A stretch of 60,521 bases of DNA from contig JAKSYS010000368.1 of NCBI GenBank assembly GCA_022925895.1, forward strand, positions 1-60,521, given 5' to 3'. The translations under genes and the position numbers were made by a program. Below are positions 10,439 through 21,400 of this stretch, piece by piece. The DNA is from Fragilaria crotonensis (lineage: Eukaryota; Bacillariophyta; Fragilariophyceae; Fragilariales; Fragilariaceae). Below the pieces are notes generated by a model. That model did not search any database. It had not been told where the DNA came from and saw nothing but the letters and a program-made list of their open reading frames with translations. Every line of letters begins with the position of its first letter. The stretch's first letter is position 1.

Positions 10439-10776
10439 TGTTGGAAAACAGGAGCGACCTGACGGACAGAGGACCAGGCACCTTACAACAGGGAAACGTC
10501 AGAGGTGAAGTGGAAAGATATGAAGAACGTAAAAGAAAATGAAAGTTTGAAAGTGACGTGGGCGGATGTAGTGCGTGGAACGAACCGCCCGACACAACAG
10601 GTAGAAAATTCAAAGAGAGTTGTTTCGAGCTCATTCTCTCGAAACAATCCTATTAGTGAGATTTAAGTTTGATTGACTTCTTTCTTTTACTTTTGATCTT
10701 GTCGTCTAGCCTGTTTAAGTTCCATACAGTACTGCGTTAAGGGCACAGTACTACAGGTGAAACGGTAATTTTAACA
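10439..10776 (+). repeat. Right LTR (3' LTR)
   Basis: 338 bp, identical to 4786-5127 apart from the missing 4 bases CGGG. The preceding tract (10427-10438, GCAGACGAGGAG-like) is the presumed polypurine tract and is imperfect. The TSD copy GTTTT follows at 10777-10781. Confidence 0.93.
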
Positions 10777-11221
10777 GTTTTCACCATGCCTCAAAACTCA
10801 AAACCCTATCGCCGAAGCTGTCGTACAGATTGAATTCTTACAACTCTGCATGTGTTTTGACTTTTGACCATTGACCAGCAATTCACACAGCATTGCGGAG
10901 TGGAGGTGCTTTATCTCAGCTAGCTACTGTACGACATACCGTAGGATTCATCTAAACTACGACTGCACTACTCTACCGGTAGTAGCCGGTAAATGTTTGA
11001 CGTACGGGTGCAGTACTTTCAGAGTTCTCCGCACTCCAGGCATTCTACTGTTGGGCTCTCGTATACAGTACTGGACCATAAGAACTCCAAGTACAAGGTA
11101 CTGGTAGTAGCATATGCATCTATTCTCAACGGAATTTCTACAGCTAAGAATTCATGTTATGATGTTCTCACTGCGCAATGAACGAAGACACGAACTGAAG
11201 TTGGTCGGTTCACTTACTCCC

Positions 11222-13395
11222 ATGACGTCTACGATCGCCGTTGCTGCACCTCGTCCCGTCAGGCGGAAGCGCTTGCACGTTCATTATCAAGCTGCGTACG
11301 CGTTGACTGCGTTTTTCGTCATTGCCTTGGCAATCGGGTCAGTGGTCTCACCTTCCATCTCCAACGCTAACGCCAACGATGCGCATGAAGAAATTGGCCG
11401 TCATTTAGAAGACAGCAACACCATCGGCGGAGACGACGATTACAGCGGTTACTCCTGTATCCTTCTCTTTGATATTGTACCAGAGTCCGGGGCCGATCAA
11501 TGTCGGTTTGCCAAATCGTGCAATCAAGGAGATGGAATCCTTCTATCCTTCGTCTTTTGCAACACTCACATTTCCTATCAAATCTGGTGCTTGATTCTCA
11601 GCCCGTTGTTGCTTTTATGGATGGTATTACTCTTTCGTATGCTAGGTAGCACTGCCGAAGACTACTTCTCGCCTCCTCTCGAGATGTTTTCTGTCAAATT
11701 GGGGCTTCCGCCGCGCTTTGCAGGGGTTTCGCTCCTTGCGTTGGGGAATGGAGCCGCTGATGTCAGCGCCACCCGGAATGCCATGACCAGTGACACTCAT
11801 AACGGATATCTTATGTCATTAGGAGCTCTCACCGGTGCTGCCATGTTCATTGGAACGGTCTTGGCCGGGTTGATTATTATTGTGTCGGACGGCGTACCCT
11901 GCCGCGGAGCACTTGTTCGAGATGTGACGGCGCTCATGTTGACGGCAATCGTGGTATTCACCACATTACATTCAGGAACTGTGGGACCAGCCTCGATTTC
12001 GTTGTTTACTACGATGTATCTGGTATTCGTGGCGATTGTCATGGTAGCTGACATCTACCATAGAGCTGTCGTCATGCCGAGAATGGAACAAATTGCAATT
12101 GCTGCCGAGCTGCAGCGTCAACGAGATGCAGCACGGCAGGCACAGCAAGTTGCGGGGGACGCCTTGAATGACATGGCAGACCAAGACACAGCGCCGCCAG
12201 CAGGACCAAAACCCCGAAGCATATTTTCGAAAATGATGACGGCTTTGTCGAATTACGATAACACGACTACCGGAACCACCGACCAGCAGCAAGGGTGGGG
12301 GATCGAAAGCGACAATGTCATCAACGAGCGGCCTATCGTCTTGCATGGTGCAAATGGAATTCTGTCGGGAGATCCACATCACCGTCCCGAGGGACACGAG
12401 CCGTCGGTTGGAAACTATGCCATTTTGGAGGATGGAATGGATCATATTTGTGCTGAGCCTGGTGGGTTTTCTGCACACAATTGGCGAGGAGCTTTTCAAG
12501 ATGGCTTGTACGAATTTCAGATGGAGCTGCATGATAAATGGAAAGAGTTGGTAGAAGACGAAGATGCTCCCATGTGGGAAAAGGGCCTTCTCATGTGCGA
12601 GTTTCCATTCACAGTCCTGCGTCAACTGAGTGTATCCATTCCTTGTGAAGGGTACTATACTCGTGCCATGGTTGCAGCCTCTGGCATTGTCACCTGTTTG
12701 GTTTGCCTTTTACTTGTGGAATGAACATGGTGTGAATGCCTTCTGGAGCCCGCCAATATTCTATGGACACTTGGTCGTGTCTCGCGTTGGGCGCTGTCGT
12801 GTTGAGATTTGCTCCAGGAGGCGACGGCGCATGAATCTCATGGTAGCAACGCCGATCGCACTTTATGGTTTCGTGGTGGCAGCAACGTGGATTGATTGGA
12901 TCGCCGATCATTTGGTGGCGTTACTTGCGTTGCTAGGAATTGTCTGCCGCATTCCAGCCCCCATTTTGGGTATGACCATTCTTGCTTGGGGAATTCGATG
13001 GCGGACTTGTCGGCAAACATGACAATGGCGCGAAAAGGATTAAGCAATATGGCAATGGTACGTTGAGTCTTTTTCTGCACTTGATTGATCCAACACTATC
13101 GACACTTACCCATGCGCCATGAAGACTGCGTGCTTTGCTGGACCAGTCTTCAACATTCTGATTGGTTTGAGTCTCGGATTTTCATCTCTCGCAATTGAAA
13201 CAGGAAATCCTGACACTAGCGTGGTTTTATCACCCTCGGTGGTGACTGGCCTCATCTATATCGTGATCAACACGGTCATGCTTGTGGTGGTAGGAACTTG
13301 CTTCTGTCATGGACGCATTCCCAAAGAATTCGGATACGTGATGTTTTTCGTATTTCACTTACATCGCTCTGTCGATGTTCTTACAATTCTCTTAG
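11222..13395 (+). CDS. NCLX/CCX-type cation/Ca2+ exchanger (frame-broken)
   Basis: The signature GVSLLALGNGAADVSA is the first alpha repeat of the Ca2+/cation antiporter superfamily, NCLX/CCX branch. RIPAPILGMTILAWG and ADLSANMTMARKG form the second. These repeats line the ion path for Ca2+ exchange across an inner membrane. A hydrophobic N-terminal segment, several helices and a long hydrophilic loop (about 12080-12580) fit the family. ATG at 11222 is preferred; upstream ATGs at 11114 and 11159 are in frame. A 67-nt GT-AG intron lies at 13058-13124, and splicing gives MAM|TACFAGPVFNILIG. Frame changes near 12700, 12830, 12990 (a GGGG run) and 13350 interrupt an otherwise full-length protein. 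Homology is clear; whether this copy works is not. Confidence 0.85.
13058..13124 (+). other. Intron in exchanger gene
   Basis: GTACGT donor and GAAG acceptor. Its removal joins two halves of the conserved SNMAM|TACFAGPVFN segment in frame. Confidence 0.85.
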
Positions 13396-13786
13396 GATCA
13401 TAGATGAGGGTCTAAAGTTCGCTCTAATGGACGTAGGGGACTGTTTTGCAAATACACTAGGCGCATGTACATCAATCGTACAGACGTGTGTAGAACATAG
13501 GATGTTCCTCACCCATTTCTAGTACTCAACTGGTACGCTCGGCAGTTCATCAGTTCGTGTGTCGCATATTCGGATGCAATAACAAAGATAGGAGTTCGAG
13601 CATAGCTTTAGCTGCGTATCGAGTACGGTGACTCGGCACATTCTGGACAACGTGACAGAAATCGAAATTGCACGATGCGGAACAGCAAGGGTTGCTGATC
13701 CCGACGGTCACCCATGAAAATTCTCGAGTGTGTGCAGATGCTAGCGTGACCGCTTAACAATCATCGCCGTCGTACAATTACATAGA

Positions 13787-14484
13787 TCAAGTCTCGATGA
13801 ACGATTTCATAGGTGTGTAGAAACCAATGGTTGCCCAAAATCTCCAATGGCTCACCATCCAGAACAACTCCCACCCCGACGCCAACCCATATCGATCAAT
13901 ACGTCGCACATCCAACCCCCATTCGTGCGCGTACTTTTTGAGAGCAAGTTTGAAATCTGATATGGAATCATCGGGGTGGGCAACCAACTTGTAATTGATT
14001 GTGTTCGAAAGAGCCCACCTCTTTCCAGCTCGTTAGACACATCCGGATCATCTCCTTCCTCGTGATACAACGTGTGGATCGCATAGACTTCGTGAGTACG
14101 ACGCAATTGTTCCAATGTCATGACTTCGCATGCAAGGGCGACCCTGAATTGGAAACCGAATTGGACGATGTCATGATAGTTTCATAGGCAGCAAGGATTT
14201 CACTCATTTTGTATCAGGCACACCCGGATTCAAATCGGGATGATGTTGCTTGGCAAGCTAAAAGTCACAGAGAATGAGTGATGTCGACATTGAGATAATG
14301 CAACATGGACGCGCAAGACGATGATTACCTTGCGAAAGGCCGCCTTGATTTGATCGGCTGTTGAGGATGGTGGGACCCCTAAAATAGAGTAAGGAGAGGA
14401 ACGAGTCGAAATCATCCTTCGTTGCCAACGGCCCCAGACTACCGGAAGAATGGCTCTTCTCAAATACATTGTGTCATCGAACAA
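13787..14484 (-). CDS. J-domain (DnaJ-like) protein, probably mitochondrial
   Basis: ATG at 14484 opens a basic, Arg-rich N-terminus (YLRRAILPVVWGRWQRRMIS) resembling a mitochondrial presequence. SPYSILGVPPSSTADQIKAAFRK follows, which is helix I-II of a J domain. A 71-nt intron (14258-14328) separates it from LAKQHHPDLNPG, which carries the HPD tripeptide that stimulates Hsp70 ATPase. Downstream are SEILAAYETIM, a region starting VALACEVMTLEQLRRTHEVY, and HPDDSISDFKLALKKYAHEWGL. This order matches diatom J proteins with a C-terminal domain. Two frame changes occur, one at an AAAA run near 14210 and one near 13995. The J-domain call is firm; location and partner are inferred. Confidence 0.8.
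14258..14328 (-). other. Intron in J-domain gene
   Basis: GTAATC donor (14328 downward) and TTTTAG acceptor. It splits AAFRK from LAKQHHPD in phase 0, exactly between helix II and the HPD loop. Confidence 0.85.
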
Positions 14485-15151
14485 GGCCCTAAACGACGTA
14501 AATCATAGGCTTACTTTCAAGACCAGTGACTGTCTACCGGTAGGTTCAGATGCATTCACTCGTAAGTCGAAAGAAATTCAAACTCGTATCACAATTCACA
14601 GCTCATGAAAGTCCTTGTCATGCAGACATCACAGCGCTTTAAAAAGGATGTGTGTGTAGTGAGTACAGTAATACTCCAATACTCCAACTGCATGCTGCCA
14701 ATATCATGTCTCGCAAACCTCTCGTAATCCCAAAGCCCAATACGAGTTCTCAAATGCGATACAGTAGAGACCTGTTGCCTGTTGCATACGACATGAGAAC
14801 CCCGACCCCCACATCGCACTCCAAAGTCGTATGCGTACACGCGAAGCTCTACATACGGCCTATATAGTATGAGTCTACGAGACATGCATGCAACAACACT
14901 ACTACATCAACTGTACTATACCGGTAGCAGAAAATTGTACGTCGAGTGAACTCATGAATCCTCACATACTCTCATACATGTCGGGTCGGGCATTTGCATT
15001 ACAATCTCGCATGCTCACATTGTGTATGTCATACATGACGTGAAGTGTACTCCCAGGTAATTAATACATTTCGTCGCATCAGTTAGACCTAATAGGTTCA
15101 ATTCAATTTGTGAGAAACCACTTGTTTCGAAAATCTTTCCAATGAAGGCTA
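14485..15151. other. Intergenic, no gene seen
   Basis: Divergent upstream regions of the J-domain gene and the phospholipase C gene. The stretch holds short GTAC- and ACCGGTAG-type motifs seen in other intergenic parts of the window. No coding or RNA gene is supported. Confidence 0.6.
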
Positions 15152-17906
15152 ATGAAATGTCGGAGCGCGACGAAGGTAGCACGCTGGAATGGCATCTGGG
15201 CAGTCCAAGCATGCTGGACAGGACTGCAAACATGGTGGGTCTCAAAGTTTGCCCGTGGTACTTTAAGCAAAGCGGTGTCCAGCAACAACATGGTAGATAC
15301 GTCGGCCTGGACGCAAAATGTTGTTTTTCCAGCGACATACGTTGAGACTGTTTTGCAGCAAGTGCCGGTTGCCGATCGTCTGCTGAAGGGTATCCGGGTA
15401 ACCAAGGTGACAACGTACGGAAAATTCAAACCTCGCGTCTTGACCATTTCGCAAGATCGTTTTGCGCTCTTCTGCACACACCACAAGGTCAGGAAGAAGT
15501 CTGATGGAGGTGTCTTGTCCAGTGTAGCTCGCACACTTCCCCTGCCCCTTATTTCGCGCAAGGGCATTCGAGGCTTTAGCAACGCCGACTTGAGAGATTT
15601 GTATGTCAGGTATTTGGATATTACTGATATTGATTACATCGATGTCGGTTATCCGTGCACGAGAAAGTTGGAAGCGGCGCGCGGACTTAGTCGTCTTTCG
15701 GGATTCGATGATCGAATCGACGAATTTCGAGATCAAATTGTGTCCATAAATCATCACGGAGGTCAAACGTTGGATGTCTTCATCCCAGACATCAACGACC
15801 GCACGCTACTAGTGTCGACCTTATTGTCATTGCGTGAGAAGTATCACAGTTCAAAGGTTTACGTCGTCAATGAAGCTCGTCTGTTGAGGTACATTTGGTA
15901 TGATGTGGACAAGAATCACGATGGATCCATCTCGAAAAGGAGTTTGAGCTGGTTGTCCAGCGCGTCAATCTTCACGTCGTTGCTCCACGCAAAGTTTACC
16001 ACACCTACCGAAAGGAACACGACATCACTGGCGCTCTCACCTACGGTCAATGTGTTTCTCTTTTGCATTCAATCAGGGAAGGAAAGTACGCGTCTGTTAC
16101 ATCCATGCCTTTGAACCTGCCTTCCATTCCTGGTGCTAAATCGCCTTCGCCTTGCCCGGTGAATATTCACCCTCATATTGCACTATGGGGCACCTTGTTC
16201 GGAGCTGATCAGGATTATGTCACAGCAAAGGATTTTCTGGCAAAATTCTTGCATCCTTGTCAGAAGGAGATGGACGCCAGCGTTCAAGACGTGAAAGCTC
16301 TCTTTACAAGTATCAACCGAATGGAGGTCAATGTGGAGGAGACTTTGCCTGCTCGCAAGAATTGCTTGAGTCGTCTTCGATTTGGTTGCTATTTACATCA
16401 TGTGTTCAACATGGCCTTCGATCCAGACGAAACTGAGTTAAACCCCGAGCTCATGATGAGGCCGCTTACAGAATACTGGATCAACAGTAGTCATAATACC
16501 TATCTGGTGGGTGATCAGCTCCAGTCACCGTCGTCTGTCGAAATGTACATGAAGGCCTTGCATCGAGGTTGCGTGTGTTTGGAGCTAGACTGCTGGGACG
16601 GGGAGAGAAACGCCAAAACAGGGGAACCTATTCCAATTGTCTATCATGGCGGAACGCTCACGGGAAAGATCTTGTTTGAAGATGTCATTGGTTGTGTGGA
16701 TAACTACGTTTCAGCTCATCCGGATACGTATCCTATCATCTTATCATTGGAGAATCACTGTTCAGATGCATATCAGAAGGTCATGGTTAAGTTGATGAAA
16801 AAGATATTGAAGGGAAAGATTTACATGCCGTTTGCAGATGAATCTAAGGAGCGGCTGGGTGAGGATGATCCCTTGCCATCTCCAACGGAGCTCAAAGGCC
16901 GAGTCATCGTTAAGGGCAAACGCCATTGCCAGCACACTCCTGCCGATAGAGGTGGTTCAAAGGAATCGCGCGACGAAGATGAGGGCGATGACGACGAAGA
17001 TGATATGGATGGCGAGCCTGGTGAAGATGCTGTAGTGAGTCGCCCGGCTGCACATGATGCTGCGGCAGGTGTTGCTGTCAAGAAGAAGCAAGGAAAAGCT
17101 AAGGAGAAGACGATTGAGGAACTGGCCCAAATGACTCTGCTTCATGGTGGAAAATACAAGAACTGGGAGTCGTCGCTCGCTTCGCCTCCAAGCCACATGC
17201 ATTCGATAAGCGAAGCCAAAATCACCAAGCTTGTCAATAAGGGCGGTGCAATGGAGTGGCGCCTGTACAATGGAACCCACATGACTCGTACTTATCCAGC
17301 TGGAACGCGTGTTGATTCATCCAATTACAATCCGATATTGGCGTGGAGCATGGGTTGTCAAATTGTAGCTATGAACTTCCAAGCTGCTGATTCGCCATTG
17401 TTTCTCAACGATGGTCGCTGACAAAACGGCCAATGCGGCTACGTTCTGAAACCTCAGGTTTGTCCTCGGGCCCTCTGAAGGAGCCCATCACGCTGAAAGT
17501 GCGCATCCTTTGTGGGTCTTGTATCCCGAAACCTAAGGGAGCCAAGACAGGGGAAAGCATAGATCCATATGTTCAGATCACAGTCCATGATGTAGTCAAT
17601 AGCAAGGAAAACAAGGAAGTCTTCAAGGTGACGACAAAGACCAGCGAAACAGTCTATGATAACGGATTTAGTCCAATCTGGAACGAGGAGGAGTTTCACG
17701 AGTTTAAGGTGTACTCTCCCTACGTTGCCATGATTCAATTCTCGGTTTGGGAAACTGACGTCGGCCTTGATGACAAAGTTGCCGACTCAGCTGTCCCCAT
17801 CACTTGCCTTCGCAAGGGATATCGGTCGATTTTGCTTCATGATGACAGCGGAACCAGGACGGGACCCTTTGGTTTCGCAACCTTGCTTGCCGAGATTCAG
17901 TATTAA
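15152..17906 (+). CDS. Phosphoinositide-specific phospholipase C (PI-PLC, delta-like)
   Basis: Domains in order: a PH domain (from RLLKGIRVTKVTTYGKFKPR), an EF-hand loop DVDKNHDGSIS (near 15910), the catalytic X half (16450-16930), an acidic linker (16960-17100), the Y half (17200-17450) and a C2 domain (17480-17900). Catalytic residues are visible: His in NSSHNTYLVGDQL, Glu and Asp in CLELDCWDG, His in VYHGGTLTG, and Glu in LSLENHC. The enzyme cleaves PIP2 to IP3 and diacylglycerol in Ca2+ signalling. The frame changes near 15940, just after the EF loop. An in-frame TGA at 17419-17421 interrupts the Y domain, after which QNGQCGYVLKP continues in frame. Another shift near 17455 precedes C2. 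ATG at 15290 is an alternative start. Family assignment is certain; integrity is doubtful. Confidence 0.88.
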
Positions 17907-18419
17907 GAAGAAACATTATGGATAAACGATCTGATCAAAGGGGAAAGTTAGGTCTTTGTCGCAGTGCACGCACCATAATCGACCACCGCAGATGAGCAAA
18001 TTAAGCCATAGGATGACTAGGACGTAACATCGTGTTAAAAGCGTTTATTCGTAACAGTGAGCATACACCTCATCGCATCAGCTATTAGCACTATCGGACT
18101 GTCATACTGTTGTACGTCGTATCGTACACGGTTTGCACGGTCAACTCAAATCACAGAAGAGTGTGGAGTGTGTATGCATATATGCATATCGTACTACTTT
18201 CTACGTCCATCATCTACAATGCATTGCAAGTACAGTGCTTGAAGGACCTGGTACTCCAGTAAATTTGTACTGTCCTTTTGAATCTCTCACAATAGTGTAT
18301 ATAGAGTGTAGAGTGCAGACTGATACTATGTGATCACAACAATTCTTTCAGCAAAAAGTGGAAGTGGCCAACAATACAAGTACACACCGAAGGCTCTTCG
18401 AGTTGCCAAAGTCAGTACC
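17907..18419. other. Intergenic, no gene seen
   Basis: Between the phospholipase C stop and the ATG of the PDZ-RGS-DENN gene. It contains pyrimidine/purine-poor AT stretches and scattered GTAC motifs, presumably 3' UTR and promoter. No conserved element recognised. Confidence 0.55.
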
Positions 18420-21400
18420 ATGTCGTCCTTCGTCACCATGCCTGACAACGAGGATGATGACCAGCAATTGAGACGGGAAGAAGATGCCGAAGAGGACGAT
18501 CTAACGCACGAGCTGTCAAGCGCAAACGATGATAGCGTGCACAGCAATGACAATGACGACCTCGAACCTGGAATTGCCGATGCAAGTGATGTTGACGTTC
18601 AGTTTCACGGTGCGACAGCATTGGTAAATGCAGACGAAGCAGCTGGTGACATTGGAGTCTCTAATTCATCATTCCGTTCCGTTGAGAAATCTCCAATCGA
18701 GGAACGAGGAATGATTGTTGATGAGGACGATGGCACTCTTCCAACAATGGTGGATGAACTTCCAGCCGCTGAAAGCGGCACTTTGCCCGTCGACGTGGCT
18801 TTGAAAGAAGATTCATTTCCAACTGTCCATGAAAGTGTACCTATTGATGGAGTCTCAGTAACTCCATCGCGTTTGAACGATGAACCCACGTTCAATGAAC
18901 AGCCTGGTGATGTAATTGTTAGCAATGCTGACCATGGAAGCGAAGCTTCGTCTGAGGATCGTCGTCTGTCAGAACAAGGTATTGCTCATGTTGAGGCCAA
19001 CTCACTTGATGGAGACAAGAAGATTCTGCTAGCTCTGGCGGACGACGCGTTGAACGACGACAAGGTTGAAACGATTCCGCAGCATTCTCGTGAACCTGAT
19101 TCCAAACCATCACCGCTCAATAGCATTCCCCTGCAAGACACTAAGGGTGCACAAATCTTGTTGAGTCGCTTTAGCTCTTGGCGCAAGAAGGCCAACGAAG
19201 CCATGGTGCAAAACGTGCAAGCATTTTCTCAAACCGACATAGCTCACCAATTGAAGACCAGTGCTGAGGTTGTGAAGACGCGAGCTGAAGTCGCTTTTCG
19301 GAATGCAAAAGTCGATACTTCGGATGGAAAGACAGTACCGAAAGGTGAGCCAGTATCTATCAGTGTTGGAGATCAGCAGCATTCCCAGAACAACACAACC
19401 GTACAGAATGCTGCGGACGTAGACGGGGAGTCTCGAGGTAACTTAAGCTCTTCTTCCGAAGGCAGTTCTAGCTCCGGGTCAACTAGCTCTGCCGAAGTTG
19501 ATTTGGAATTCACTGCTTCTGAAAGTAAGGACCCCATGCCGACGGAGGCGTCAATCACAGCCGTCACCGCAGCTCTGTACGTTCGCTCTGCAGCCTCAGT
19601 GATTACTGATTCCGTTTCATCTGGATTTCGAGGTCGTTACGTTGAAGACTTGGAGCCATCCCCGCCGAAAAAGGAGAAACCGTCGCAGACGTCTAAGATA
19701 ATGTCAAGTCGCGCTGCGGAGCATATGCAAACAATAATCGATTCACTGGACGACTCTCACGAGTACGTCATGTTGCTTGGTCAAGGGATGTTGGGTGTGA
19801 ATCTGCGACAAGCATACCTCAGAAATCGTGGGGTATATGTCGATTTTCTCGTTGAAGGTGGTGCGGCTTATAACTCCAGCGTTGTTTATGCTGGAGATGT
19901 GATTCAGAAGGTTGGAAACATTTCTGTTGCAAAAGGAACCATTCTCAATGTCCCCAAGACAGTGGCCGACGCGAAGCGTCCTGCTGTCCTGGTATTCTCG
20001 ACAGGGCAAAAGGTTGAAACTTCAAAAGTGAATTATATTGATTTGGCAATCGCTATCATGCACCAAATCAAGGAAGATGAATCAAGGCGTGGGATTTCAA
20101 AGATGCCCATTTTTCCGAGCGCATCAGATCCACCCGAAGTTGCCAAAGTTGATAGCGGCGTAGAGGCATCGGATGCAAGGGCCGCAAGCGGCCTGTCACA
20201 GCTAGCGCATCTGGACAGTGTGCAGCATATCGTCGAAAGAGCATCGCAACCAACACACGGCAGTGATAATTATCAATGGAGAATACCTCCGCTCCAACTC
20301 GACGCTATAAATCCAGCAAACATCCCGCTTCCTCCCCGCGCTGCCAAGGATGCACTCGCAGCCCACTTATCCAAACGGTAAGTAATACGTGAGGTGATCG
20401 TCACACTCAACGGGTTTCGTGCTTGCTTACAGCTTTTCACCAGAGGTAACGGAGCTTTCGAACTTTCAATGATGACAAAGGCTGCAGCGACGACTGGGAT
20501 GGGCAGTTTCCGAATGGTCCTCAAGCATGCCTTCATAATTTGTGCCCTTGACGGTCGACGCCTGCCGTTCTTGTCACGACACTTTGCCACTATCAAATCA
20601 TCGGATGATGATGGAGATCCAATCCACTCCGAAGACACTCAAATGGTGAATGCGAGCGTCGAGCTTATGCTCTTCTTGGAGCTTGCAGCTTTCGTGGAAT
20701 TGTACGGGGCCACACCCAAGTCTAGACGTCGTGATATCGCAAAACGTATTGCCTTCAAGTTTTTCCTGCCAAGCAAAATTGGCAATAGGGTGGAAAAACC
20801 GATGTTCGACTTTTCACACATCGTCGAAGAAAAGGATCTGACAGCACTTCGCGACTTGCTCCTTGAGCCCGGAGGCAACGACCAAGCGCCTTACATTCAT
20901 CGTGGCGCTTTCCTGCCCTTTCAGGAAGCTGTCGTTGAGCGATTGCATGGTTCACCGTTCATTTCTTTCCTGCGTCAGACGAGTGCGCTAGAATGAGAGG
21001 CTACCTTCGAGACACCGCGCCGTACAGAACTGTGTCACCAGGTGATATCTTTCACCGCGTTGTTGCTGCAGAAGACGACGCCCACTCAGTGAATCACTTG
21101 CTTTACAACGTGGTCTACCTTCTGTGTCAACGTGAACGCGAGACATGTGGCGAAAACGACGATATTGTTGGTGAAAAAAGTTCCAGGGTGATGGGAGCTG
21201 CTGGTGGGCTTTGCTGTGCGGTCTTCATAAAGAAAACACTTTTGAGAATTGTCGAATCTGCAGACGTCGAGCTTGACAAGGAAGCTAGTTTAACTTCTCA
21301 AGTGTTCAAGGACCTGAGAAATGCCTACGAGCAGGCTTGGCAAATGTTCCTTTCTCCACATGGAGGTGCGCTTGAGCTCCTATCGAATTCTAACGAAACT

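Larger units (their letters stand above)
4786..10776 (+). mobile_element. Copia-type LTR retrotransposon (complete, frame-broken)
   Basis: This 5991-bp element has two LTRs (342 and 338 bp), each starting TGTTGG and ending TTAACA. Five-base target duplications GTTTT lie outside at 4781-4785 and 10777-10781. The order gag, protease, integrase, reverse transcriptase, RNase H is diagnostic of Ty1/copia. The DSQS protease motif and WYVDDMK in RT fit diatom copia lineages. The LTRs are identical except for a 4-base CGGG indel (present left, absent right), so the insertion is young. The coding body nevertheless changes frame about nine times. The copy is probably non-autonomous as assembled. Confidence 0.93.

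Noticed and set aside
17419-17421. Selenocysteine reading of the TGA in PLC
   Set aside because: PLC enzymes have no Sec at this place, the family expects extra residues here, and other frame breaks lie nearby.
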